Shown here piece by piece: positions 8,545 through 16,243 of a DNA stretch of 64,000 nucleotides (position 1 is the first letter of the stretch; every line of letters starts with the position of its first letter). The translations under genes and the position numbers were made by a program. A model generated the notes under the pieces. That model had not been told where the DNA came from. It did no database searches and saw only the letters and a program-made list of their open reading frames with translations. Source of the stretch: Rossellomorea aquimaris (GTDB taxonomy: Bacteria; Bacillota; Bacilli; Bacillales; Bacillaceae_B); assembly GCF_020172085.1 (NCBI RefSeq), contig NZ_JAIVAT010000009.1, positions 1-64,000 of the forward strand. The letters are read 5' to 3'.

Positions 8545-8675
8545 AGAGGTGAAAGGAACTGCGGAGACTCCTACGGAAAACGGGCGCGCCGAGACCCCGG
8601 AAGCGTTTTTTTGCTGAGGAGGCTCGGCCGAACGTCCGTGGAAAGCGGAGCAGTTCCCTTCACCCTCTTCCACAC
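8545..8675. repeat. Second repeat type, intact inverted copy
   Basis: It carries the same core as the element at 8127-8380 in the opposite orientation: GAGACCCCGG, GAGGAGGCTCGGCCG and GTGGAAAGCGG. Its ends (GAGGTGAAAGGAACTGC against GCAGTTCCCTTCACCCTC) are inverted repeats of each other and differ from the arms of the first copy. Confidence 0.65.
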
Positions 8676-8751
8676 ACTAAATGACAGAGCTTTTGCAAAT
8701 CATTGTCTGTGCAAGAATAACAACAATCTTTGCGAACAGAGCATTTTCTTT

Positions 8752-9714
8752 TTAATTCACAGCTGTTTTCGGCAGGTCTCCTTTTAGAACGGCTTGGATG
8801 TTTTCTACACATAGAGTCATCATGTTATACCGTGTATCCTCTGAAGAGCTTCCGATGTGGGGAAGAGCGACAACTTGATCGAATGCGAGAAGAGGATGAT
8901 CTTCACTGATCGGTTCCGTTTCAAATACATCCAATCCAGCTCCTGCAATGTCTCCCCTTTTTAACGCTTTTATAAGCTCTTCTTCATTTACGATGGGCCC
9001 GCGTGCCGCATTGATGAGTATGGCCGTTTTCTTCATTTTTTTGAACTGGTTTTCCTGGAACATCCCCTCCGTCTCAGGATTCAGAGGCGCAAGGATGACA
9101 ACGAAATCCGATTGAGAAAGGAGTTCGTCCAATAAGGCATATTGTACCCCGATGCTAGTCTCCGCTTCGTGTTTCCGTGAACGATTATAGTACAGGACAT
9201 TCATATTGAACCCTTTCGCCCTTTTTGCCACAGCTTCACCGATACTCCCCATACCGACAATACCCATTGTTTTGTGATGAATATCTGCACCAGCCAGGAG
9301 AAGGGGTGACCAGCTTTTCCACTTTCCTTCTTTTATGTATCGGTCAGCTTCAACGATCCGTCTTGCAACAGCCAGCAAGAGGGCAAAAGTCAAATCAGCC
9401 GTTGTCTCCGTCAGAACATCCGGTGTATTCGTAATAGTGACCCCTTTTTCATTTGCCGCCTTAAGGTCTATGTTGTCATAACCAACAGCAAGATTGGATA
9501 CGATCCTCAGTGAGTCAGCATTTTGTAAGAGTTCCCGGTCAATTTTGTCAGACAGCATCGTCAATAGGGCAGAAGCTTTTTCCGCTTTCTCCAGGAGGAT
9601 GTCCCTAGGGACAGGTGCATCTTCCCTGTTCCACATCTCCACCTCGAACTCATCCATTAATGGCTCAATGACGGATTCAGGCAGTTTTCGTGTAATGTAG
9701 ATGAATGGCTTCAT
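8752..9714 (-). CDS. D-2-hydroxyacid dehydrogenase (glyoxylate/hydroxypyruvate reductase-like)
   Basis: A 320-residue NAD(P)-dependent oxidoreductase of the D-isomer 2-hydroxyacid dehydrogenase family. Visible: NAD-binding GIVGMGSIGEA near residues 152-162, catalytic Arg in NAARGPIV near 235-242, Glu in DVFETEP near 264-270, and His in LPHIGSSS near 285-292. It is closest in feel to GyaR/YvcT glyoxylate or 2-ketogluconate reductases; exact substrate is uncertain. ATG 9714 follows GGTGGGG. It stands where B. subtilis has yuxL and the threonine genes. Confidence 0.87.
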   Translation of the reverse strand: MKPFIYITRKLPESVIEPLMDEFEVEMWNREDAPVPRDILLEKAEKASALLTMLSDKIDRELLQNADSLRIVSNLAVGYDNIDLKAANEKGVTITNTPDVLTETTADLTFALLLAVARRIVEADRYIKEGKWKSWSPLLLAGADIHHKTMGIVGMGSIGEAVAKRAKGFNMNVLYYNRSRKHEAETSIGVQYALLDELLSQSDFVVILAPLNPETEGMFQENQFKKMKKTAILINAARGPIVNEEELIKALKRGDIAGAGLDVFETEPISEDHPLLAFDQVVALPHIGSSSEDTRYNMMTLCVENIQAVLKGDLPKTAVN

Positions 9715-9790
9715 ATGTATTCCCCACCTTCACTTCTTTTTTTCAGTTTAGCATAAAAGTGAAGGCTTCACCCGTTACTGGGCTGGGGAG

Positions 9791-10792
9791 TTACAACCAG
9801 GCAATCAGAGGAATACCCCACTTTTTCACAGGGACCTCTGACATATGGTAAAAATCAGAAAGAAATGATTCGTATTGATGAGAGTTCTTCAGATAACGCT
9901 CCAATTTCTCTTCGACTGTCTTTTTCTTCTGTTCTGATTGTGAAATATAATACTCCTCAACGCACTCAAAATAATGCAAGGGGAATAAAAGCCGTGAATA
10001 CAGCAATCTCCATGAAAATGGAGAGAGTGGTGTAATCGATTCATATTCCTTCATAAATTCTTGAAGCTCTGGATGAAACGTCTGGCTCCTCATGAAATAG
10101 CGTTCCCTGACCCACTCTGCTATGTCCCGGGTGCAGTGATCGAATACCCATTGAAATGGAAAATGAATGCACACTTCCGATCCCCATGTGGACTTCAGAA
10201 ACCGTTCATGGCAAATGGTCCCTGCATCCTCCGCCTGAGGATCTTCATCCAGTTCTGTATCCACCAGATATTGTATAGCGTTTTCTGACAATGCACTGTA
10301 GTAAGGATAGCTTTCCACAAACAAGCGCTCAAACTCATCAGCCGGCTGATCCTGGATAACCTGATAATACGCTTTCTCCAACTGTGCCAGCCTTTTCTCC
10401 CACAGACTTTTCCACTGCCCCATGCGATTGATCTTTTCCACCTTTTCTTCATAGGTCCGTCCCCTGTAATGAAATTTACTAAGCTTTCTGCCAACCTTCT
10501 GATCTGGGGGAGAGTGAATGGTTTCATTCCTGAGGACGACATAATCCTTATCCTTCTCCACTACGAGAAATCTTCCTTCGTTACTCTGAACAAAGGTCGA
10601 TACATAGCGATCTCCTGCACTTTTTAGATGCTCTGCCAATTTATAAAGTTCCACCAGGGTTTCCTGTTCCATATTCGAGACGCCTACAATACTATATACT
10701 AATCCCCCAACCATATATCGATCCATCATTCCATCGTAGAATGCCCGCTCAGGATGCAACCCAAAATGGTTAATTAAAATCTCTTGAGACAT
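9791..10792 (-). CDS. yutH: Spore coat-associated protein YutH (degenerate kinase fold)
   Basis: A 333-residue protein of the CotS/YutH group, distant relatives of aminoglycoside phosphotransferase-type kinases found in the spore coat. Where active kinases have HGDxxxxN, this protein has ICHERFLKS (about residue 193 on), and the DFD-like motif reads WVFDHCTRD, so catalysis is doubtful. This matches the family's presumed structural role in the coat. ATG 10792 follows AGGAGAGG. Neighbour of yutG, as in B. subtilis. Confidence 0.85.
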   Translation of the reverse strand: MSQEILINHFGLHPERAFYDGMMDRYMVGGLVYSIVGVSNMEQETLVELYKLAEHLKSAGDRYVSTFVQSNEGRFLVVEKDKDYVVLRNETIHSPPDQKVGRKLSKFHYRGRTYEEKVEKINRMGQWKSLWEKRLAQLEKAYYQVIQDQPADEFERLFVESYPYYSALSENAIQYLVDTELDEDPQAEDAGTICHERFLKSTWGSEVCIHFPFQWVFDHCTRDIAEWVRERYFMRSQTFHPELQEFMKEYESITPLSPFSWRLLYSRLLFPLHYFECVEEYYISQSEQKKKTVEEKLERYLKNSHQYESFLSDFYHMSEVPVKKWGIPLIAWL

Positions 10793-10957
10793 ACTGACCT
10801 CTCCTATCTATAATGACCGTTCTTTTTCGCCATTCGTATATAACCTGTACTCTATATAGCTTGAGAACGATTCATGCAAAATGAATATCCAAAACCAGAG
10901 ATGGGCAAGAATGAAATTAGAAGCTATTATTATGTCTATTTTCCAAAAGGGAATCAT

Positions 10958-11026
10958 ATGAGTAAAACAAGGCTTCGTCTAATCGAAATAGGGGTTTTAC
11001 AATCTTTCAAAGAAAAAGGTGAATAG
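10958..11026 (+). CDS. Possible 22-residue leader peptide upstream of yutG
   Basis: ATG 10958 is preceded by AAAAGGGA five bases upstream. It encodes a basic peptide beginning MSKTRLRLIEIGVL and stops at TAG 11024-11026, one base before the yutG start at 11028. Its last codons contain the yutG ribosome binding site. No recognised family. Could be a translational coupling leader or chance. Confidence 0.4.
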   Translation: MSKTRLRLIEIGVLQSFKEKGE

Positions 11027-11027
11027 G

Positions 11028-11528
11028 ATGAAGGATAAAGAATCAATGGATTTATTAGAGAGTACAGCACGTAAATGGCTGCATGAAAGAGGCGTGGAGA
11101 TAGAAGATATCGCTCAATTAGTCATGTACCTTCAACAAAAGTATCATCCTGATCTTGAATTAAAGGAATGTGTTTACAACGTTGAACGTGTGTTAACAAA
11201 GCGCGAAGTACAGAATGCGATTCTGACAGGCATTCAACTTGATATATTAGCTGAGAAAAAGATGCTGATGGAGCCATTGCAGGCCATTGTAGAAGTGGAT
11301 GAAGGATTATACGGAGTGGATGAAATACTCGCCTTTTCCATCGTGAATGTGTATGGTTCGATTGGTTTTACAAACTACGGATATATTGATAAGCAAAAAC
11401 CGGGGATCCTGGAGAAATTGAATGATAAGTCTTCGGGTATGTGCCATACCTTCCTGGATGATATTGTCGGTGCCATCGCCGCAGCAGCTTCAAGCCGTTT
11501 GGCACACCGGGCAAAAAGCACAGAGTGA
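11028..11528 (+). CDS. yutG: Phosphatidylglycerophosphatase A-family protein (YutG)
   Basis: A 166-residue member of the PgpA superfamily, which dephosphorylates phosphatidylglycerol phosphate; the Bacillus YutG branch is shorter and its role is not settled. The conserved block near residues 85-105 (DEGLYGVDEILAFSIVNVYG) and the C-terminal FLDDIVGAIAAAASSRL helix are visible. Start choice: GTG 11019 is part of the AAAGGTG site, and ATG 11028 sits six bases after it, matching family length. Monocistronic apart from a possible leader ORF; ends in a terminator. Confidence 0.85.
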   Translation: MKDKESMDLLESTARKWLHERGVEIEDIAQLVMYLQQKYHPDLELKECVYNVERVLTKREVQNAILTGIQLDILAEKKMLMEPLQAIVEVDEGLYGVDEILAFSIVNVYGSIGFTNYGYIDKQKPGILEKLNDKSSGMCHTFLDDIVGAIAAAASSRLAHRAKSTE

Positions 11529-11544
11529 AAGTATAAAATGTTTT

Positions 11545-11575
11545 AAATCAGACGACAAAGTCGTCTGATTTTTAG
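11545..11575 (+). terminator. Terminator of yutG
   Basis: AAATCAGACGAC pairs with GTCGTCTGATTT around AAA, followed by T residues. Confidence 0.85.
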
Positions 11576-11688
11576 TGATGGAAGAAGTACATAAGGATAA
11601 ATTATACGGTTGAACCCGATCGATTACATATTCATCAAAAATAGATCCTTTTAACTAACTTAATGATTGCACATTGTTGAATTGTTTT

Positions 11689-11718
11689 ATATAATTACAA
11701 TTATAGTTGTAATTATAT
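11689..11718. promoter_or_regulatory. Perfect 12-bp inverted repeat upstream of sda
   Basis: ATATAATTACAA (11689-11700) and TTGTAATTATAT (11707-11718) flank a six-base centre. The segment ATAGTTGTA occurs at the centre and again near 11724-11732. It looks like an operator; the binding protein is unknown. Confidence 0.5.
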
Positions 11719-11837
11719 TCAATATAGTTGTATCGAGGAATATTCTTAAAGCATAGAAACATCAATAATGGCCGTCACTTTCACGACACTGCATTCCCCA
11801 TATTACATATGTCCAGAAATAATCGAGGTGAATTCTT

Positions 11838-11960
11838 ATCCAGTGCCTAAGTGATCAAGCCCTTATCGATGCCTATAAGAAAGCAAAACAGTTAAAACTC
11901 AGTAATGAATTCATCACTCTGATCGAACAAGAAATGAAAAAGAGAAAATTAGTTCATTAG
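11838..11960 (+). CDS. sda: Sda-like sporulation checkpoint protein, no canonical start codon
   Basis: About 40 residues. CLSDQALIDAYKKAKQL followed by NEFITLIEQEMKKRKL aligns with B. subtilis Sda, the helical-hairpin inhibitor of sporulation kinase KinA that delays sporulation when replication is disturbed. Between the in-frame TGA at 11829 and the conserved LSD there is no ATG, GTG or TTG. The ribosome binding site GAGGTG (11825-11830) points to ATC at 11838, seven bases downstream. Either a non-canonical start is used, the gene is silenced, or there is a base error. Its TAG overlaps the stop of the convergent XRE gene. Confidence 0.75.
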   Translation: MQCLSDQALIDAYKKAKQLKLSNEFITLIEQEMKKRKLVH

Positions 11961-12214
11961 ATAATCGTTTGGTTGTAGATCTCTTCGTGTTCTTCACAAG
12001 TTGGCATGATGTCTTCCCACTGGACGTCCAGAGCACATACAATGGCATTCAGCTTGTTCAGGGACGGGTTCGCTTCACCCTTTTCAATCAACGAAATATA
12101 ATTAACCGTCAATCCACATTTGTGACTTAATTCCTGTATGGTGATTTCTTTCGCTCTTCTATGGTGTCTTATTTTCTTTCCGACAAGTCCTGTAACTGTA
12201 ACTGTAATACTCAT
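11957..12214 (-). CDS. Small XRE-family HTH regulator
   Basis: An 85-residue protein that is almost only a Cro/C1-type helix-turn-helix: IRHHRRAKEITIQELSHKCG then LTVNYISLIEKGEANPS (recognition helix about residues 37-52). The C-terminus is acidic (CEEHEEIYN). No second domain, so probably a DNA-binding dimer. The start is unsure: GAGGT at 12216-12220 leaves only one base before ATG 12214. It faces sda and their stop codons overlap (TAA 11957-11959, TAG 11958-11960). The target is unknown. Confidence 0.8.
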   Translation of the reverse strand: MSITVTVTGLVGKKIRHHRRAKEITIQELSHKCGLTVNYISLIEKGEANPSLNKLNAIVCALDVQWEDIMPTCEEHEEIYNQTII

Positions 12215-12773
12215 TACCTCACTACCCTTTTAAGTATTCTTTAGAAATGATGTGGAATGTTTCCGAAAATCAAGATAAGAAACAGTGACTTTCATTCTTA
12301 AAGTTGTTTACATTCGTAAAGAATAGTTAGAAATTGAAAAGGTATCAATGCTAATAGTCCCCTACTACCTTTGTTGTTTACCCTAGTTGGATACCTTTAC
12401 ACTTCATTTCGGAATATTTTTAAAAAAAATCAAAAAATCTTTGCTTTCTCTTTTCACTTTCTGCTTTTAGTCCTTCTGAGTACTCAAATATGTGTAATGG
12501 AAAAAATTAAAGTTAGTTAGAGGAAAAACACATAATACAATAGGAGTATAATTCTCGTTCCTGCTATTATACTTTCAACAATATCTATTGAGGCGTACAT
12601 ATTGTTAGCAAATAAGACCGTTACGATGGTCCCTGAAGTATAAATAGTATCCAGATTACTTCTTTTCACACTAGTTCTATTTTACTTATACGAGTGTGGG
12701 TTGTCTATTATGAATATGCGACTATTTTTTTACATTTGTACTATTTGAGTATTCAGCAGGACTAATAGGGATA
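12215..12773. other. AT-rich intergenic region with an inverted repeat and no clear gene
   Basis: About 590 bases before yutF. AAAGGTATC (12338-12346) and GATACCTTT (12390-12398) form a nine-base inverted repeat. No ORF with a good ribosome binding site was found on either strand. A plus-strand terminator closes the region, so an untranslated plus-strand RNA is possible. Confidence 0.4.
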
Positions 12774-12802
12774 TGGAGGCTGACTGTCAGCCTCCATTTT
12801 TT
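12774..12802 (+). terminator. Strong plus-strand terminator with no gene upstream
   Basis: TGGAGGCTGAC and GTCAGCCTCCA form a perfect 11-bp stem with a one-base centre, then six T residues on the plus strand. On the minus strand, the yutF side, there is no U run. Confidence 0.75.
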
Positions 12803-12806
12803 GTTA

Positions 12807-13571
12807 TTATATATCCCACTCGTCCAAAGTTTCAATCGTATAAGTAGGCTGAATATGCTTCTTACTCAATGTCTCTTTCGTAGTGACCCCTGTATGAACA
12901 AGCAGTGTATCGAGCCCGGCATTGATCCCGGCGAGAATATCTGTATCATAGTTATCCCCCACCATCAGTGTTTCTTCCTTCGGGACTCCTAACACAGACA
13001 GCGCCTGTTCCATAATGATGGACTCCGGCTTTCCGATGAAGATCGGGTCGGTCTGGGTCGAGACGGTCACGACAGAGGTCAAAGAACCATTCCCTGGAAG
13101 CAGCCCCCGCTCAGTCGGAATCGCGATGTCCCCATTTGTTGAAATGAACGTCGCTCCATTTCTCACTCCTAAGCAAGCAAGGGATAATTTCTCATAATTA
13201 ATGTCACGGTCAATTCCGACCACTACGAAATCAGGTTTTTCTTCCTGAAGCGTAATGCCGTTCTCTTCCAGTGCTGAACGAATCCCTTCTTCACCGATGA
13301 CATAGGCAGTCCCGTTCGGCTTTTCCTTCGCCATATATTGGGCAGTCGCCATGGATGTGGTGAATACCTGTTCCTTTTTTGCCGGAATATCGAAGGACCT
13401 CAATTTTTCAGCCACCTGCTCAGGTCTTCTAGAAGAATTATTTGTGACGAACAGATAAGGTAAGCCTTTTTCCTGCAATCGTTTCACGAAGTCCCCCGCT
13501 TCTTCGATTTTCTCTTTTCCTTTATACATCGTTCCATCCAGATCGATTAAGTACCCTTTATATTCTTTCAT
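12807..13571 (-). CDS. yutF: HAD-family phosphatase YutF
   Basis: A 254-residue haloacid dehalogenase-superfamily hydrolase of the NagD/p-nitrophenylphosphatase type (cap class IIA). Motifs in order: DLDGTMYKG (nucleophile Asp, about residues 10-18), LFVTNNSSRR (motif II), GKPESIIMEQA (motif III lysine) and MVGDNYDTDILAG (motif IV). The physiological substrate is unknown. Start choice: ATG 13586 lies upstream of the GGAGGT site, so ATG 13571, seven bases after that site, is used. The gap to yutE contains the yutE terminator, so the two genes appear separately transcribed. Confidence 0.9.
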   Translation of the reverse strand: MKEYKGYLIDLDGTMYKGKEKIEEAGDFVKRLQEKGLPYLFVTNNSSRRPEQVAEKLRSFDIPAKKEQVFTTSMATAQYMAKEKPNGTAYVIGEEGIRSALEENGITLQEEKPDFVVVGIDRDINYEKLSLACLGVRNGATFISTNGDIAIPTERGLLPGNGSLTSVVTVSTQTDPIFIGKPESIIMEQALSVLGVPKEETLMVGDNYDTDILAGINAGLDTLLVHTGVTTKETLSKKHIQPTYTIETLDEWDI

Positions 13572-13625
13572 TTGTAGTACCTCCATAACGTTGATTTTAG
13601 TATGTCCAAGATTTTGTATAACCCT

Positions 13626-13659
13626 ATAAAAAATAAAGCGCTTTCTGAATAGAAAGCGC
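13626..13659 (-). terminator. Terminator of yutE
   Basis: GCGCTTTC pairs with GAAAGCGC; on the minus strand it is followed by TTTATTTTTT. Confidence 0.8.
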
Positions 13660-13670
13660 GATCAATTACT

Positions 13671-14108
13671 TTAATTTTTAAACGCCGATACGGGACCCAG
13701 TTCATTTTCGAGGTAGTTTCGTACCTGGACTGGAAATTGGGTCAGTGTTGAGAACACTTCTCTTATGATTGTATGTAACGCTTCATGATCAACCGAAGTA
13801 TATTCCTGTACCAACGGTTTACGCTGACCAACGAGGCGTTTAAGGTCTTCACTCATGTTATCAGTGATCACCTTTTCGTCGAGGAGAATGTCTATGATAT
13901 CCTCGTAGCTGCCCGGATCCCTCATGATAAATCCATCAATCATGCTATTTCCTACATCCAGGATGGACTCAATGATTACGTGGGCAACACGCTCCAACGC
14001 CAATTTTTCTAATGTAGCATTCCACTGTTCTTGACGACTGACAATGTTTAGTTGCTCATTCATATAGATCAGTATTTCTTCAATCTTTTCCCTGTCTACA
14101 AAATACAT
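13671..14108 (-). CDS. yutE: DUF86/HepT-like protein YutE
   Basis: A 145-residue all-helical protein of the DUF86 (HepT-like) family. HepT proteins are RNases paired with MntA nucleotidyltransferases, but the RxxxxHY catalytic motif reads RKPLVQEY here (no His) and no nucleotidyltransferase lies beside it. It is therefore probably not an active toxin. Start choice: GTG 14117 overlaps the GAGGTG site; ATG 14108, six bases downstream, gives MYFVDREK, as in B. subtilis YutE. Confidence 0.85.
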   Translation of the reverse strand: MYFVDREKIEEILIYMNEQLNIVSRQEQWNATLEKLALERVAHVIIESILDVGNSMIDGFIMRDPGSYEDIIDILLDEKVITDNMSEDLKRLVGQRKPLVQEYTSVDHEALHTIIREVFSTLTQFPVQVRNYLENELGPVSAFKN

Positions 14109-14243
14109 GGTGCACACCTCTTCCTAAAACGAAATCCTCACACTCTGTATTTTAACATAATTTCAGCATCATACAGATACATCCTGCAATTCCTGCCTTA
14201 GTTTGATATGATGAAATGAGCAGAAAATGAGGAGGACATCGTA

Positions 14244-14513
14244 ATGAATGAACGCTTTTATTTATATGATGATATGGAAACCACTAAAACCCGATTCGTG
14301 AGTTTCATGGGGGAAAGTCAACGATATGACCTGGCCATTACTCAAACCGAACGTTATTACGGGAAAGCATTAGTACTGGACCTTCAGGGTAACCGATTTG
14401 CCATTATGGGCAGGGATGATCTCGATGAACCCGGATATATAGAAAGTGTATTTAAATTAACGGATGAAGAAGCCGCAGAATTAAGGGACTTTTTAGGGGA
14501 AATCATCCTTTAA
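14244..14513 (+). CDS. DUF3055 family protein
   Basis: An 89-residue acidic protein beginning MNERFYLYDDMETTKTRF and rich in short strands, resembling the DUF3055 family of Firmicutes. No catalytic motif is visible and its function is unknown. A good GAGGAGG site precedes ATG 14244. Followed after about 70 bases by another small plus-strand gene, possibly co-transcribed. Confidence 0.75.
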   Translation: MNERFYLYDDMETTKTRFVSFMGESQRYDLAITQTERYYGKALVLDLQGNRFAIMGRDDLDEPGYIESVFKLTDEEAAELRDFLGEIIL

Positions 14514-14582
14514 ATGAAGGTGCCGCAAGAATGAACTCCACCTCCATCTCACATACTAGAGGTATGAAAGGTGGGAGATTTG

Positions 14583-14891
14583 ATGAGTAAAGACCGTAAA
14601 CAGAACGACAAAGAAGAACAAGTATACAGCGACTTCTCAAACGTAGAAACTTATCGTAATTTCATCGTCCCCGAAACGCTTCCTGAAGGTCCTTACGGGG
14701 CTCCAAGAGGAAAGCATACCCCTGTTGAAAATAAGAGTACACCATGGGAAGAGGGACAGAGGTATTATAGTGCCTTCAACTACGAGAATAAATCCCTGCA
14801 TCAGGATATCCCCCGTCAGGAACCCGGTTCACATCCTGTTCATGCAGACCCTGATGTGAATGAAGAACCGCCTTATACTGAAAATAAGTAA
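14583..14891 (+). CDS. Small hydrophilic protein of unknown function
   Basis: A 102-residue highly charged, Pro- and Asn-rich protein with no signal peptide or membrane segment; likely disordered in large part. The stretch FIVPETLPEGPYGAPRGK is the most distinctive part. It resembles small conserved Bacillus proteins (possibly DUF3905), but I cannot name it firmly. Start choice: ATG 14583, five bases after GGTGGGAG, rather than the GTG at 14571 upstream of it. It ends in a terminator shared with yutD. Confidence 0.7.
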   Translation: MSKDRKQNDKEEQVYSDFSNVETYRNFIVPETLPEGPYGAPRGKHTPVENKSTPWEEGQRYYSAFNYENKSLHQDIPRQEPGSHPVHADPDVNEEPPYTENK

Positions 14892-14894
14892 AAT

Positions 14895-14930
14895 AAAAAG
14901 GAACAAACGGTTGTCGTTTGTTCCTTTCCC
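14895..14930. terminator. Bidirectional terminator before yutD
   Basis: AAAGGAACAAACG pairs with CGTTTGTTCCTTT around a five-base loop; A-rich on the left, so it can also serve yutD. Confidence 0.8.
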
Positions 14931-14932
14931 CA

Positions 14933-15208
14933 TTATTTGTTTACCTTTTTCACGAGAAAATAAGCACAGCCAAAATTACAGTATTCATACAAGTAATCCT
15001 TATGGGTACTTACCTTTGTATCGAATGATGCCTTTTGATTGTGATCTTCAAAGAACCCTTTTAGACGAAGCTGCCCATATCCCCAATCACCAAGGATATA
15101 ATCGTATTTGCTTAAAATATCGCTATATCTTTCTTTAAAAGCCTCTTCGTTGAATCCGTCTCTAAACTCCTCGACGATTTCGTAGCATGTGTTTTGTACG
15201 CAAATCAC
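14933..15208 (-). CDS. yutD: YutD family (DUF1027) protein
   Basis: A 91-residue protein of the DUF1027 family, with typical segments YDYILGDWGYGQLRLKGFF (about residues 35-53) and EYCNFGCAYFLV near the C-terminus. Conserved cysteines and aromatics are visible; function is unknown. The start is probably GTG 15208, weakly supported by GGTGG upstream; the nearer AGAGGTG includes the GTG itself. Gene order yutE-yutD-yutC-lipA is conserved with B. subtilis. Confidence 0.82.
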   Translation of the reverse strand: MICVQNTCYEIVEEFRDGFNEEAFKERYSDILSKYDYILGDWGYGQLRLKGFFEDHNQKASFDTKVSTHKDYLYEYCNFGCAYFLVKKVNK

Positions 15209-15320
15209 CTCTGTCCACCCACTTTCGTTTCCTTATCTTAAATTATAACGGATTGTCCATTAATTACTATGAAAAATTACCATTCCAGATGGTCACCCTA
15301 TCAAATAGGGGGTGTTTAAG

Positions 15321-16046
15321 TTGAATAAATTAATCTTAGGTACAACGGTACTGAGCATCACGCTCATCGGAACTGCCTGCAGCGGCATCGACAAGGCCAA
15401 TGAAGAGATGTTCCATGATAATGGAAATACAATTAACGTAACTGACCGGGAAGACCTGTATAACGAAAACGGCTGGACCAAAAAAGGCCCTCACCGCGGG
15501 GAAGACTTCGGTTATGTCCGTCAACAGAAGAGTCCAACTGGTGGCCAAAATATCTCCACGAAGGATATGTACAGCATCAATCGTGAGCAGGTAGCAGACT
15601 CCATCAGCAAAATGAGTGTTGCCCTTCCAGATGTGAAGGATTGCTCCACTCTGGTGACAGATGAAGAAGTGCTTGTCTCTTATGTAACCGACAAAAAAGA
15701 TAAAGACGGCCGCTTTGAAGTTGCCGATCAGGTAAAGAAAACAGCCATGTCAGTCATCCCACGCTGGTATCATGTCTATGTGACGGATGATAAAGCTTTG
15801 ATGCGCAATGTTGAAAACCTTGCAAAAATGGATAGTGACAGCAAAAACGCGAATACAGCCATTGACGACACCATTAACCTGATGCTGAAAGATTCTCCAC
15901 AAGGAAGAAATGTAGATTCAGGTGAAAATGCCAACGGTGAAATGACATCTGATCAATACGAAATGCGTGATGACGACACCCATAAAATCAATATGGACCG
16001 CCAAAAACGCAACGATTATACAGATACAAACAAAATGATGGACTAA
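15321..16046 (+). CDS. yutC: YhcN/YlaJ-family sporulation lipoprotein (YutC)
   Basis: A 241-residue lipoprotein. The signal peptide has a lipobox ending GTAC near residue 20, followed by a polar linker rich in Gly, Asn and Asp and then a YhcN/YlaJ-type domain (about 85-190, ending in IPRWYHVYVTDD). YhcN-type proteins sit in the forespore inner membrane or under the coat and affect germination and outgrowth. Start choice: TTG 15321, six bases after GGGGGTG; the GTG at 15312 is inside that site. The C-terminal tail is acidic, with many Asp and Asn. Confidence 0.85.
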   Translation: MNKLILGTTVLSITLIGTACSGIDKANEEMFHDNGNTINVTDREDLYNENGWTKKGPHRGEDFGYVRQQKSPTGGQNISTKDMYSINREQVADSISKMSVALPDVKDCSTLVTDEEVLVSYVTDKKDKDGRFEVADQVKKTAMSVIPRWYHVYVTDDKALMRNVENLAKMDSDSKNANTAIDDTINLMLKDSPQGRNVDSGENANGEMTSDQYEMRDDDTHKINMDRQKRNDYTDTNKMMD

Positions 16047-16057
16047 AGAAAAGCGCA

Positions 16058-16172
16058 GGCGGCTCGTTTAGAGGCGACAAGCATAAGGCGAATCAACTGG
16101 AAAGGCGTACTTTGCCTTTTTGGTTGATTTGACTTATGACCTCGAGGGGCTAGCCGCCGGAGCTGGACAATC
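16058..16172. repeat. Long hairpin intergenic repeat, copy C
   Basis: Outer arms GGCGGCT (16058-16064) and AGCCGCC (16152-16158); inner AATCAAC (16091-16097) and GTTGATT (16123-16129); innermost AAAGGC and GCCTTT. CATAAG/CTTATG and the tail GGAGCTGGACAAT match copy A. Confidence 0.82.
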
Positions 16173-16183
16173 CCCATCTGCTA

Positions 16184-16230
16184 CAAAAAGGACTGACTGT
16201 TAGAGAGCTTCTCCTTCAAGTCAGTCCTTT
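16184..16230 (-). terminator. Terminator of lipA
   Basis: AAAGGACTGACT (16187-16198) pairs with AGTCAGTCCTTT (16219-16230); U run on the minus strand from the A run at 16184. Confidence 0.8.
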
Positions 16231-16243
16231 AATATGTTTTAGA

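Noticed and set aside
13671..14108. YutE considered as a HepT toxin of a HepT/MntA system.
   Set aside because: The catalytic RxxxxHY is not preserved (RKPLVQEY) and there is no nucleotidyltransferase gene beside it.
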